A stretch of DNA of 64,000 bases from an uncultured Cohaesibacter sp. (GTDB lineage Bacteria; Pseudomonadota; Alphaproteobacteria; Rhizobiales; Cohaesibacteraceae). The position numbers were made by a program, and so were the translations under genes. This document shows positions 44,299-52,526 of the stretch, piece after piece; position 1 is the stretch's first letter, and each line of letters begins with the position of its first letter. Location of the stretch: the NCBI RefSeq assembly GCF_963676485.1, contig NZ_OY781114.1, positions 4,790,501-4,854,500 on the forward strand, given 5' to 3'. Under the pieces are notes generated by a model. It made no database searches, had not been told where the DNA came from, and worked only from the letters and a program-made list of their open reading frames with translations.

Positions 44299-46248
44299 TC
44301 ATGTTGCCTTTGCGCGCCCATGGCTACCACGATGGCCACGGCTTCCCCTGCGGCGCGAACGTTTTTTCTTGCCCGATGACTTTTTGCCGGACTGATTGGT
44401 CTGCGGATTCCAGACGCCATCATCAATCATCATTTCCATCAGAATGCCTTCGCGCAAGCCCCTGTCTGCAACACGCAACTGCGGACAGGGCCACTCACGA
44501 TGAAAGGCTTCAAGAATGGCACAGCCAGCCAACACCAGATCGGCCCGATCTGCGCCAATGCACGGGTTGTTCATCCGTTCCTGAAAATTCATATCAAGAA
44601 CCCGCCCAATCATGTCGCGCAGCTCGGTTGCCGTCAGCCATGTTCCGTCGACTTGTCTGCGATCATAGCGTTCAAGCCCCAGATGCACGCCCGCCAGAGT
44701 GGTCACAGTGCCTGAGGTGCCGAGCATATGGATATGCTTGGTTTCGATGGCCTTGGCAAGCGCATCGCGCTCTTCAAAGTCGCCAAGCATGCCCCGCACT
44801 TCTTCCACCATGGTTTCGAAATGGGCACGGGTGACGACCTTGCCGCCATGCTTTTCAGACAAGGTGACAACACCAACCTGTAGCGATGCCCAGCAGCGTA
44901 TCCGCTCGGACAGATGGCGCATGGCACGACGCGTCTGTCGATTGCGTTTCTCGCCCGGATGCACCGCGACATCTTCAGAAAGCGGATCAAGATCCAGCCA
45001 GACAATCTCCGACGACCCGCCCCCGATGTCGAACAGCACCACGCCATCGGCCTCCGGGTGAACCAACGATGCACAGCCAGCAACGGCCAGCCGCGCCTCG
45101 GTTTCCCGATCCACGATTTCCAGCCGCAGCCCCGTTTCGCGATGTACGCGATTGAGGAAGGAGGCTCCGTTGGCGGCACGTCGACAGGCTTCCGTTGCGA
45201 TAAGACGGAACCGTTTGACAGACCGGTAGTGGAGCTTGGATTGACATACTTTCAACGCGGCGATGGCTCTGTCCTGCGCCTCTTCGCTCAGACGTCCGGA
45301 TTGGGATAGTCCCTCTCCCAAGCGTACGATACGCGAGAAAGCATCAACGACGCGAAAGCTCTGGCCATAAGGCTCGGCAACCAGTAGACGACAGTTGTTC
45401 GTGCCCAGATCCAAAGCCGCATAGGGCTCAGCACCACCTGCATGATGCGAATGTGCTTGGGTTGGTTGATGTGGCCTTTGCTGCGGTTTGTGGACAGGTT
45501 GTGGCGCGGAGCCAGTGACTTTTGCCCCGCTCTCGGCTTTATTCGCAGCATCGGCCTTGTTGGCGCCAGAAGGCTGGCTTACTGCTTTGGTATCGCCATG
45601 TGCATGACCTGTAGGAGACTGGCCTTCACCGTGCTGTGAAGGCACATTGGGTGCATTTGATGCCTCATTGCCCCGTCCCCCGCGTTTTCTGCGGCGCGAG
45701 GCTTTGCGGCCCTGATGCTTCTGGGATTGGGGGGATTGCCCCTGATCGGATTGCGCATGAGATCGATGGCTTTCAGCCTCGCAACGATCCGTTTCGGATT
45801 GCGAACGTCCGCCACCTCTTTTTGACGCATCTGAATTTTCGGAAAGTGCACCAGATGTACGCTCCCCGTTCACGGAACGGAGACGATCCGTTTCATGGGA
45901 GTGTTTTCCTTCTGGCTGCGCATTCTGGCGCTCTTGCGCAATTGCCGTCCCGGAAGCATTGTCTCTTCTCTTTCGGGAGCGCGAGCGACGCCTTTTTCGC
46001 TTTTGCTGCTGACCATCGGAACCGCCTGCCTGTTTATGGACAGACTGTCCCTGTTGCTCAGTATTATGCGATGAACGGGCTTTGCCTGATGTCTCAGGCC
46101 CGTCATCAGCTATACCGACAGGTACCGTGTTTTTTTCCCCGGCTGATGCGGATCTGTTGCGATCAGACCCACTCTTCCCTCTTTGCACACGTCTAAGGCC
46201 AGCAGATGCACGATCCCCGTTGAGGGGCTCGCCACCATCTTGTGCCAA
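44299..46248 (-). CDS. Ppx/GppA-family phosphatase with long basic N- and C-terminal extensions
   Basis: About 649 residues. The Ppx/GppA core begins at AALDLGTNNCRLLVAEP (about residue 280) and includes VVLFDIGGGSSEIVWL near 400; it would act on polyphosphate or pppGpp. The preceding 275 residues are low-complexity (Gln, Ser, His, Arg, Gly) with blocks such as QQKRKRRRSRSRKRRD and KASRRRKRGGRG. The end is also basic (KKKRSRRRGSRGHRG). The frame has no ATG before the core. A TTG at 46248 with AGGAG eight bases upstream is my choice; a TTG at 46272 is possible. Similar basic arms in the adjacent RlmE suggest RNA contact. Confidence 0.83.
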   Translation of the reverse strand: MAQDGGEPLNGDRASAGLRRVQRGKSGSDRNRSASAGEKNTVPVGIADDGPETSGKARSSHNTEQQGQSVHKQAGGSDGQQQKRKRRRSRSRKRRDNASGTAIAQERQNAQPEGKHSHETDRLRSVNGERTSGALSENSDASKRGGGRSQSETDRCEAESHRSHAQSDQGQSPQSQKHQGRKASRRRKRGGRGNEASNAPNVPSQHGEGQSPTGHAHGDTKAVSQPSGANKADAANKAESGAKVTGSAPQPVHKPQQRPHQPTQAHSHHAGGAEPYAALDLGTNNCRLLVAEPYGQSFRVVDAFSRIVRLGEGLSQSGRLSEEAQDRAIAALKVCQSKLHYRSVKRFRLIATEACRRAANGASFLNRVHRETGLRLEIVDRETEARLAVAGCASLVHPEADGVVLFDIGGGSSEIVWLDLDPLSEDVAVHPGEKRNRQTRRAMRHLSERIRCWASLQVGVVTLSEKHGGKVVTRAHFETMVEEVRGMLGDFEERDALAKAIETKHIHMLGTSGTVTTLAGVHLGLERYDRRQVDGTWLTATELRDMIGRVLDMNFQERMNNPCIGADRADLVLAGCAILEAFHREWPCPQLRVADRGLREGILMEMMIDDGVWNPQTNQSGKKSSGKKKRSRRRGSRGHRGSHGRAKAT

Positions 46249-46272
46249 TATCTGTCTCCTGCTGCGCTGCAA

Positions 46273-46616
46273 TCATGAGGACAAGTCACGGCGCGCAGCT
46301 TGTGATTCAATTATGTTGTCCCCTCTAGTCTAGCAGTCTGAAGCCAAAGGGCAAGCCACGAATTGCATTTCACAAATCGCCCTTTTTGCTCACTCCCAGA
46401 GCCTTCGCACCGCTGGGACCGCTCCAGTCGCATCCGTAATCACCAACGATAAAGATCCAAGCTCCTGTGGGAAAAAAGCAAAAACAGTCAACTGTCACAT
46501 CTTTTTCAAAAACCCCTCTTGACGCCTGCCCATGACAGGGATAGAAACCCCGCACAACGTTTGAAAACAACGTTCTACCGCTTCTTTAAAGCTTTGGCGC
46601 AAGCCATTGATTATGC
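46273..46616. other. Non-coding gap upstream of tRNA-Gln
   Basis: About 340 bases between the divergent phosphatase gene and the tRNA gene. It must hold the tRNA promoter, but I find no confident -35/-10 pair. No gene or repeat is evident. Confidence 0.45.
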
Positions 46617-46690
46617 TGGGGATTAGTTTAATGGTAGAACAGCGGACTCTGACTCCGTCGGTCCTGGTTCGAGTCCAGGATCCCCAGCCA
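46617..46690 (+). tRNA. tRNA-Gln (anticodon CTG)
   Basis: A 74-base tRNA with the acceptor stem TGGGGAT/ATCCCCA, discriminator G and encoded CCA end. The anticodon stem GCGGA/TCCGT closes the loop CTCTGAC, giving anticodon CTG for the glutamine codon CAG. The T-loop is TTCGAGT. The U1-A72 end is typical of bacterial glutamine tRNAs. No integrase gene lies beside it, so it does not appear to be an occupied attachment site. Confidence 0.95.
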
Positions 46691-46863
46691 ATTCTCTCTT
46701 GAATTTTTAAGGCAGTTTGTGAGTTGTTTGATCCAAGGAATTGGATCAACGCAGCTTTCTGTCTGCGTTTCAGCAAAGCTCTGAAACCTGATTGATTTGA
46801 TTGCGCGCAGTATAAGCGCGGATGGCAGGCAACGGCTTCTCTTACGCCACCTGCCAGTTCCAA

Positions 46864-47634
46864 TCAGTTGTGAGCAAAGGGCGCGATTTTGATTCCTTCC
46901 CGCATAAACGCTTCGCGCAAGCCCTTTGCTGTGGCGACAGCACCCGGAGTGTCCCCATGGACACAGATAGAACCAGCTTCCACAGGAAGCTTCGTTCCAC
47001 TGGTCGTGGGGATATAACCATCGCGCACCATGGCCAGTGCCTGATCGACGGATTGGGCATGATCCGTGATCAATGCGCCCTCTTCCGAGCGATGTGTCAA
47101 CATCCCCTCTGCTGTGTAGGTGCGGTCTGCATAAACCTCACACACAACAGCAAGCCCAGCTTTCTCAGCGGCTTTCATGATTTCCGAATAGGGAAGCGCA
47201 ACAACCACCAGCTTGGGGTTCACAGCTGCCACGGCCCGCACGCAGACGTCAGCCAACACAGGATCTTCTGCAGCCATATTGCCAAGCGCTCCGTGTGTCT
47301 TCATGTGGCTAATAGGCCAGTCGAGGGCGCGCGCCATGCCGTCAATCGCCGCAATCTGATAGATAATCTGAGCCTCAAGATCTTCGGGTTTGTCGCCCAT
47401 GATGCGCCGACGCCCGAAGCCATAAAGGTCCATAAAGGACGGATGCGCTCCAATGGACACGCCCCTTGCCTTCGCAGCCAGAATGGTATCACGCATGACA
47501 ACGGGGTCCCCCGCATGAAATCCGCATGCCACATTCGCGGTAGAAATGATTTCCAGCATCGCGGCATCATCCCCGATCATATAGGCACCAAAGGCCTCGC
47601 CCATGTCACAATTCAAATCGACTGTTTTGGCCAT
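46864..47634 (-). CDS. pxpA: 5-oxoprolinase subunit A (LamB/YcsF family)
   Basis: A 256-residue member of the LamB/YcsF family, subunit A of the ATP-dependent 5-oxoprolinase. The N-terminal DLNCDMGEAFG and the AHPSFMDLYGFGRR block near residue 82 are diagnostic. The usual partners PxpB and PxpC, which open the lactam together with PxpA, are absent from this window, so they must be elsewhere or the protein works alone. A GntR gene lies 128 bases upstream on the same strand. Confidence 0.88.
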   Translation of the reverse strand: MAKTVDLNCDMGEAFGAYMIGDDAAMLEIISTANVACGFHAGDPVVMRDTILAAKARGVSIGAHPSFMDLYGFGRRRIMGDKPEDLEAQIIYQIAAIDGMARALDWPISHMKTHGALGNMAAEDPVLADVCVRAVAAVNPKLVVVALPYSEIMKAAEKAGLAVVCEVYADRTYTAEGMLTHRSEEGALITDHAQSVDQALAMVRDGYIPTTSGTKLPVEAGSICVHGDTPGAVATAKGLREAFMREGIKIAPFAHN

Positions 47635-47762
47635 ATCACCGCCTCTTTCTTTGTTGTATTCTTGCTATCGTAAAATCGCGCCCGCTTCATAGTGTGGGCA
47701 ATCTGGTCGCCAAGACCTTAGGACACGTCCCGCAAAGCCAATGGCATTGCTTGTGCGCTGTG

Positions 47763-48422
47763 TCATTGTTGCGTAAGTCTGCGTATAATACTCGCCCGGA
47801 CATGCTCGAGATGCGCGCGCATCGCTCCAGCCGCTTCTTTGCTTTTCCCCTGTTCCAAACAGTCGATAAGGACCAAATGCTCCTGGCAAGTTGATATCAG
47901 GCGCTCTGGAATGCTGCGCAGGTCGAAAATCTGGGTTTGGCGTCTGAGAGAGTGGATAATTTGAGCCAAATGCGCATTCCCGGCCATATCTGCTATCGCG
48001 CCATGGAGCCCATCATCAACGGCGCGCACCGTTTCCCGGTTTGGACGAGAGGCCCCATTTTCCGCACCATCTATCAAATTTTGCAAGCGCTTGCGCAAAT
48101 CTGCAAGCGCTTCCGCTGGCACATGGCCTGCGGCAAGACGCGCGGCTTCCGGCTCTAGCAGCAAACGGATCTGGAGCACTTCCATGTAATCTTCGATGCG
48201 CATTTGCTTGACCTGAAGCCCACGGCTGCCATGACGCTTCAAAAGCCCTTCGCTTTCAAGCATCAAAAGAGCATCGCGGATGGGGGTACGCGACATATCC
48301 AGCGTTTCGGCGAGCCGACGCTCGGTCAGCATTTCTCCGGGCTTCGCTTCCCCAGAGAGAATGAGTTCCAAGATCTTTTCATAAGCCTGTTGCGCCAGCC
48401 GCTTACTGGTTTCAATCAGCAT
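47763..48422 (-). CDS. GntR-family regulator, FCD type
   Basis: A 219-residue regulator with the winged helix (AKPGEMLTERRLAETLDMSR, then TPIRDALLMLESEGLL) and a C-terminal FCD domain. It faces the DapA-like/SDR gene pair across 448 bases that contain a strong FadR-type operator (48587-48601). It probably controls that pair and perhaps pxpA downstream on its own strand. Confidence 0.9.
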   Translation of the reverse strand: MLIETSKRLAQQAYEKILELILSGEAKPGEMLTERRLAETLDMSRTPIRDALLMLESEGLLKRHGSRGLQVKQMRIEDYMEVLQIRLLLEPEAARLAAGHVPAEALADLRKRLQNLIDGAENGASRPNRETVRAVDDGLHGAIADMAGNAHLAQIIHSLRRQTQIFDLRSIPERLISTCQEHLVLIDCLEQGKSKEAAGAMRAHLEHVRASIIRRLTQQ

Positions 48423-48870
48423 ATTTTTCTCGCTCTTCCAGTTTCTTGAGTCACTTGCAATTTATGCCTGACAGCAATGATGAGCCAATCCCCCTCCCCT
48501 TATACCCGGTCTGACCTTCCTATTGAAAGGTCAGAGAATTGCCGAAGCATTCTACCAGCAAACATTATGAATTCCAGTGGTTGACCTTTGGTATACCGAA
48601 ATTTAAAGTGACTTTAGCTAAACGATCAAAGGGACCGACCGCTCGTGGACAAAGCTGCCATCTTTTCAGCGTCGAAAAGCAACGAGGAGGATCTGGAGGT
48701 CGAAGACGACGCGACCGCAGCACTTGATGTTTCCGGGCCGTGCCTGCACCCGAGTTACTCGTCCACCATCAGAAGCAAAAGTGGAACGCTATTTCGGCAA
48801 CGGACCATAAAAGGCTGACCAATCTCCTCCCGCAAACTCTATGTCAAATAACGGTCAGAAAGGAAGATAC
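48423..48870. other. Divergent regulatory region between GntR and DapA-like genes
   Basis: About 450 bases without a convincing gene. Its main feature is a promoter-like segment with an embedded GGTATACC operator (48581-48607). Nothing else stands out. Confidence 0.5.
48581..48607 (+). promoter_or_regulatory. Promoter with embedded FCD-GntR operator
   Basis: TTTGGTATACCGAAA (48587-48601) has a perfect GGTATACC core with matching TT/AA flanks, the form of operators bound by FadR-type GntR proteins such as LldR or PdhR relatives. It lies between a -35-like TTGACC (48581-48586) and a -10-like TTTAAA (48602-48607), so binding would block the promoter of the downstream gene pair. Confidence 0.6.
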
Positions 48871-49797
48871 ATGACGCTTCTTAGCAGCGACACCAAGGGT
48901 GTATTCGCAATTTCGATCACCCCCTTCGACGATCAGGGCGCCATCGACTTCAATAGTCTGGATCGCGCAACAGACTTTTATCTAGAAAAGGGCGCTACCG
49001 GCATAACCGTTCTCGGCATGATGGGGGAAGCCCCGAAGATGACGCAGGCCGAAGCGGTCACCATCACCGAGCGTGTCATCAAACGCGCCAGTGGCGCTCC
49101 CATTGTGGTTGGCGTTTCTGCTCCCGGCCTAGCCGCAATTTATGAATTGTCGAAAAGGGCCATGGATCTGGGAGCGGCGGGTGTCATGATCGCCCCGCCG
49201 GGCAACCTGAAGACCAACGAACAAATCATTGCCTATTACGGCAATGCATGTGAGGCCGCGGGTGCGGATGTGCCAGTCGTGTTACAGGACTTCCCGCTCA
49301 GCACAGGCGTCAACATTTCCACTGCAACACTCGACATCATTCTTGAGCAGAATGAACAGATCGTCATGCTCAAGCATGAAGACTGGCCGGGTCTTGAAAA
49401 GGTGACCGCCGTGCGCGCAGCAGAAAAAGGCGGGCGCCGCGCGATTTCCATTCTGTGTGGCAATGGTGCCCTCTTCCTGCCCGAAGCCATGGCGCGGGGC
49501 GCCAATGGCGCCATGACCGGTTTTGCCTATATCGAAATGCTCAGAGATGTGGTTGCCTATGCGGCAAAAGGCAATATGGATTGTGCACAAGACATCTATG
49601 ATGCCTATCTGCCTCTGGTCTGTTACGAACAGCAGCCGGGCCTTGGCCTTGCTGTCCGCAAATATGTGTTGCAGAAACGCGGTGTCATTGCCTCCCGAGC
49701 CATGCGCAAACCGGGCAAGGGATTGACAGCCGCAGCAAAAGCCGAAGTGGATCGCATTATCGCTCGGCAGAATAAGAGATTGAAGGAGCTTGGCTGA
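48871..49797 (+). CDS. Dihydrodipicolinate synthase family lyase
   Basis: A 308-residue TIM-barrel lyase of the DapA/NanA superfamily. The Schiff-base lysine is K168 in VMLKHEDWPG. The usual catalytic tyrosine (YNxP motif) is replaced: here the segment reads LQDFPLSTG (residues 138-146), and the GTTGE loop reads GMMGEAPK. It therefore is unlikely to be the biosynthetic DapA and more likely an aldolase or dehydratase for a sugar acid or related oxo acid. The ATG at 48871 with AAGGAAG upstream is preferred to that at 48841. Confidence 0.86.
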   Translation: MTLLSSDTKGVFAISITPFDDQGAIDFNSLDRATDFYLEKGATGITVLGMMGEAPKMTQAEAVTITERVIKRASGAPIVVGVSAPGLAAIYELSKRAMDLGAAGVMIAPPGNLKTNEQIIAYYGNACEAAGADVPVVLQDFPLSTGVNISTATLDIILEQNEQIVMLKHEDWPGLEKVTAVRAAEKGGRRAISILCGNGALFLPEAMARGANGAMTGFAYIEMLRDVVAYAAKGNMDCAQDIYDAYLPLVCYEQQPGLGLAVRKYVLQKRGVIASRAMRKPGKGLTAAAKAEVDRIIARQNKRLKELG

Positions 49798-50567
49798 TGG
49801 ATTTTGGTCTTAAAGGAAAACGCGCCCTCGTGTTGGGTGCCAGTCGTGGATTGGGGGCGGCCTCTGCCATTTTGTTGGCCCAAGAAGGGGCTGACGTTAT
49901 CGCGGCCTCCCGCTCAGGGGCCTTGCCAAAGGGCTTGCCCGAAGCACTGAAAGACAAGGTAAGCACAGTTTCGCTTGACCTGACAGATGAAGCGTCTGTG
50001 AAAGCAATCATCGCCCGATTGGACAAGGACCCCGTTGATATTCTGGTCAATAATTGCGGCGGTCCGGCCGCAGGGCCAGCCAAAGGCCAAAGCATTGCTT
50101 CATGGCAGGCTGCCTTCAACGCCATGGCAACGCCGATATTCGCCATAACCGACAAGGCTCTGGAAGCCATGACGGAAAAAGGCTGGGGCCGAGTAGTAAC
50201 CATTGGCTCTTCGGGCATCGTCAGCCCGATACCGAACCTTGCCTTGTCCAATGGCATAAGGGGCGCTATCGCGGGCTGGTCCAAGACGCTGGCCAGCGAA
50301 GTGGCTTGCGCAGGCATCACGGTCAATATGGTTCTCCCGGGTCGCATCGCAACCGACCGCCTCGCCGAACTTGATGCAGGCAAAGCGAAAAAATCCGGTC
50401 AGGATGTCGAAGCTGTCATGGCGGCCTCCCGAGCAACCATTCCGGCTAGCCGTTATGGCAAACCGGAAGAGTTTGGCGCCGTGGTTACTTTCCTGTGCTC
50501 GGAACAGGCAAGTTTTGTCACCGGCTCCATGCTTCGCGTCGATGGTGGAATGATCAATGGTATTTAA
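49797..50567 (+). CDS. SDR-family oxidoreductase with atypical active site
   Basis: A 256-residue short-chain dehydrogenase. The nucleotide-binding glycine motif GASRGLGAASA (about 13-23) and the NNCGG motif near 83 are normal, and IGSSGIVSPIP supplies the serine. The YxxxK catalytic pair is missing: the position reads LSNGIRGAIAG. A subgroup of SDR proteins shares this feature. The start overlaps the stop of the lyase gene by one base (TGATG), so both are coupled and probably act in one pathway. It ends at a clear terminator. Confidence 0.86.
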   Translation: MDFGLKGKRALVLGASRGLGAASAILLAQEGADVIAASRSGALPKGLPEALKDKVSTVSLDLTDEASVKAIIARLDKDPVDILVNNCGGPAAGPAKGQSIASWQAAFNAMATPIFAITDKALEAMTEKGWGRVVTIGSSGIVSPIPNLALSNGIRGAIAGWSKTLASEVACAGITVNMVLPGRIATDRLAELDAGKAKKSGQDVEAVMAASRATIPASRYGKPEEFGAVVTFLCSEQASFVTGSMLRVDGGMINGI

Positions 50568-50598
50568 CCACCCGCCCCGATGATATGACAACCCCATG

Positions 50599-50629
50599 GC
50601 CCCGGTGCAGCGTTGCTTCGGGGCTTTTT
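50599..50629 (+). terminator. Rho-independent terminator after the SDR gene
   Basis: GCCCCG (50599-50604) and CGGGGC (50619-50624) form the stem, followed directly by TTTTTA. A second AGCCCCG shortly after could pair with the same right arm for the opposite strand, so it may also end the phnN message. Confidence 0.8.
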
Positions 50630-50685
50630 ATATAGCCCCGACTCACTTGCAGCTATTTTGACGAGAAGGCACTGCAAGGACAGGA

Positions 50686-51285
50686 TCACTCTTTGGCAAA
50701 TCGCTTGACCAGCGCGACAAATGCATCGCCTGCGATGTCCAGCGGACCGGAATTGTCCAAATGCGTGGTCTCTTCTCCAAAAAGCGGGTTATTGGATAGT
50801 TCGGCAGTTCGGGCCAATCTTCTTTTAATTTCGCCAGCGCTTTCACGCCCACGCTGAGCAAGTCGCTTGGCGAGAATATCGGGTGCAACGGTCAGGTTCA
50901 CGACGCGGAGCCGCGGGAATTGTTCTTTCAAAATTGGTATGCTTTTGCGAGATCCATTGGCGATGGCAACACCGCCGTTGGCCAAATGGTCGAGTAAGGT
51001 CGCAGGCAGGCCGTAGTAAAGACCATGCGCGCCCCATGAAATGACAAAGCGCCCTTGCTGCTCGGCCCTTTGGAACTCTTCAAGGCCCATACTCTCGTGA
51101 TCCTCATTGGGGTCTCCGTCCTTGCGCGTTATGCAGCGTCGTACGAAGAGAATAGCCGGATCATCGCGGAGCTTGGCGCGCGCATATGCCAATAGGCTAT
51201 CCTTGCCGGATCCGCTCGGGCCTACGAGCAGAACAAGGGTACCGCGCCGATAATCGGCTTCTTCATTGCCAGTCTGGGACGCCAT
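50686..51285 (-). CDS. phnN: Ribose 1,5-bisphosphokinase PhnN
   Basis: A 199-residue kinase that converts ribose 1,5-bisphosphate to PRPP, closing the C-P lyase pathway. The P-loop VGPSGSGKDSLL lies near residue 22 and the guanylate-kinase-like fold continues with FVISWGAHGLYYGLP. The ATG at 51285 is preferred to a GTG at 51291. It lies 50 bases after phnM and is the last phn gene. Confidence 0.9.
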   Translation of the reverse strand: MASQTGNEEADYRRGTLVLLVGPSGSGKDSLLAYARAKLRDDPAILFVRRCITRKDGDPNEDHESMGLEEFQRAEQQGRFVISWGAHGLYYGLPATLLDHLANGGVAIANGSRKSIPILKEQFPRLRVVNLTVAPDILAKRLAQRGRESAGEIKRRLARTAELSNNPLFGEETTHLDNSGPLDIAGDAFVALVKRFAKE

Positions 51286-51335
51286 TTTCACACTCTTGCC
51301 TTTTGTCTTTTGTCTTTTATCTCAGCGTTTCACAC

Positions 51336-52490
51336 TCAGGCAACCCTTGCTCCCGTGCGCCAAACCTGACGAATAACCGGCGTGTTTTGCGACTTTCTCA
51401 CGCGCACCATATCGGCACGCTTTCCGATTTCAAGCGCCCCGCGATCATCAAGGCCAACGGCTTTGGCTGGAGTATCCGAAATCAGGCGGACTGCTTCGGG
51501 AAGGCTCAGTTTAAGATCCTGATCGGCCAGTCTGAAGACAGCCTGCACCAGCGAGAATGGAATATAGTCGGAAGACAGGATATCAAGCACGCCCAGATCG
51601 ACCAGATCACTTGCCGCAATATTACCCGAATGGGATCCGCCGCGCACGATATTGGGCGCACCCATCAATACGGCAAGGCCGGCTTGATGGGAGGCTCTTG
51701 CAGCCTCGATCGTGGTCGGGAATTCTGCCACATGCACGTCATGGCGCACGGACTCTTCCACATGAGCGATGGTCGCATCATCGTGGGAGGCCAGAATAAT
51801 GCCGCGCTCGCGACAGATATCGGCAATTTCGGTGCGGAAGCGATCCGAATTGCGCTCGGAAGCAGCAAGACGCCGCGTGCACATGTCCCGGAAGTCTTGC
51901 TCAGACATCTTCAGCTTGCCTTTGTAATAAATGGCATATTGCTCGATATCGACAAATTGTCGTTGACCGGGTGCATGGTCCATAACGGAGACAAGCTTGA
52001 TCAGATCGTATTTGTCAAACTGGTGGAAGGCCGTCATGCAATCGTCAGCGGAAACCTCACAGCGCAAATGGATGAAGTGATCGGCCCGCAAGGTGTCCTC
52101 TTCCACGCCCCGCTGAAAGGCATCCGCCATGGTCTTCATATCATCATAGGACAGATCGGCATCATGATCGATGCCGACGCGCAAGGCGTCAAACACTGTA
52201 GTAATGCCTGATGTTGCAATTTGCGCATCATGAGAAAGAACGGCTGCCATGGCGTTCCAGCGCACTTTCGGGCGGGGCGCATAATGCCCCTCGACATGGT
52301 CCGTGTGCAACTCGACGAAACCGGGGAGCAGAAAATCCCCTTCCATATCTTCGGCAATTCTCTCCAGTGCGGGATTCACAGCCCCATCCGCTATATCATC
52401 AATCATGCCATCCTTGACATGCACAGCCCCTTTGACGATCTCATCACGCATGACGATCGTGGCATTTTTCAAAAGCAGTTCGTTCTTCAT
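51336..52490 (-). CDS. phnM: Alpha-D-ribose 1-methylphosphonate 5-triphosphate diphosphatase PhnM
   Basis: A 384-residue amidohydrolase that removes pyrophosphate from the ribose triphosphate phosphonate made by PhnI. The metal block is ELHTDHVEGHYAPRP near residue 58, and ILASHDDATIAHVEESV near 230 and MGAPNIVRGGSHSGN near 275 are family blocks. The ATG at 52490 with AAGGA eight bases upstream is preferred to the TTG at 52496. It is within the phosphonate cluster, unlike the paralogue at 34961. Confidence 0.92.
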   Translation of the reverse strand: MKNELLLKNATIVMRDEIVKGAVHVKDGMIDDIADGAVNPALERIAEDMEGDFLLPGFVELHTDHVEGHYAPRPKVRWNAMAAVLSHDAQIATSGITTVFDALRVGIDHDADLSYDDMKTMADAFQRGVEEDTLRADHFIHLRCEVSADDCMTAFHQFDKYDLIKLVSVMDHAPGQRQFVDIEQYAIYYKGKLKMSEQDFRDMCTRRLAASERNSDRFRTEIADICRERGIILASHDDATIAHVEESVRHDVHVAEFPTTIEAARASHQAGLAVLMGAPNIVRGGSHSGNIAASDLVDLGVLDILSSDYIPFSLVQAVFRLADQDLKLSLPEAVRLISDTPAKAVGLDDRGALEIGKRADMVRVRKSQNTPVIRQVWRTGARVA

Positions 52491-52526
52491 TTGCAAAAAT
52501 CCTTTGGCGCCAGTCCAGTAGCGCTT

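Noticed and set aside
46617-46690. tRNA-Gln as an occupied integration site
   Set aside because: No integrase, no partial tRNA repeat that I can see and no foreign-looking genes flank it.
48539-48727. 62-codon open frame in the GntR/lyase gap
   Set aside because: It overlaps the promoter and operator region and shows no family feature or ribosome site.
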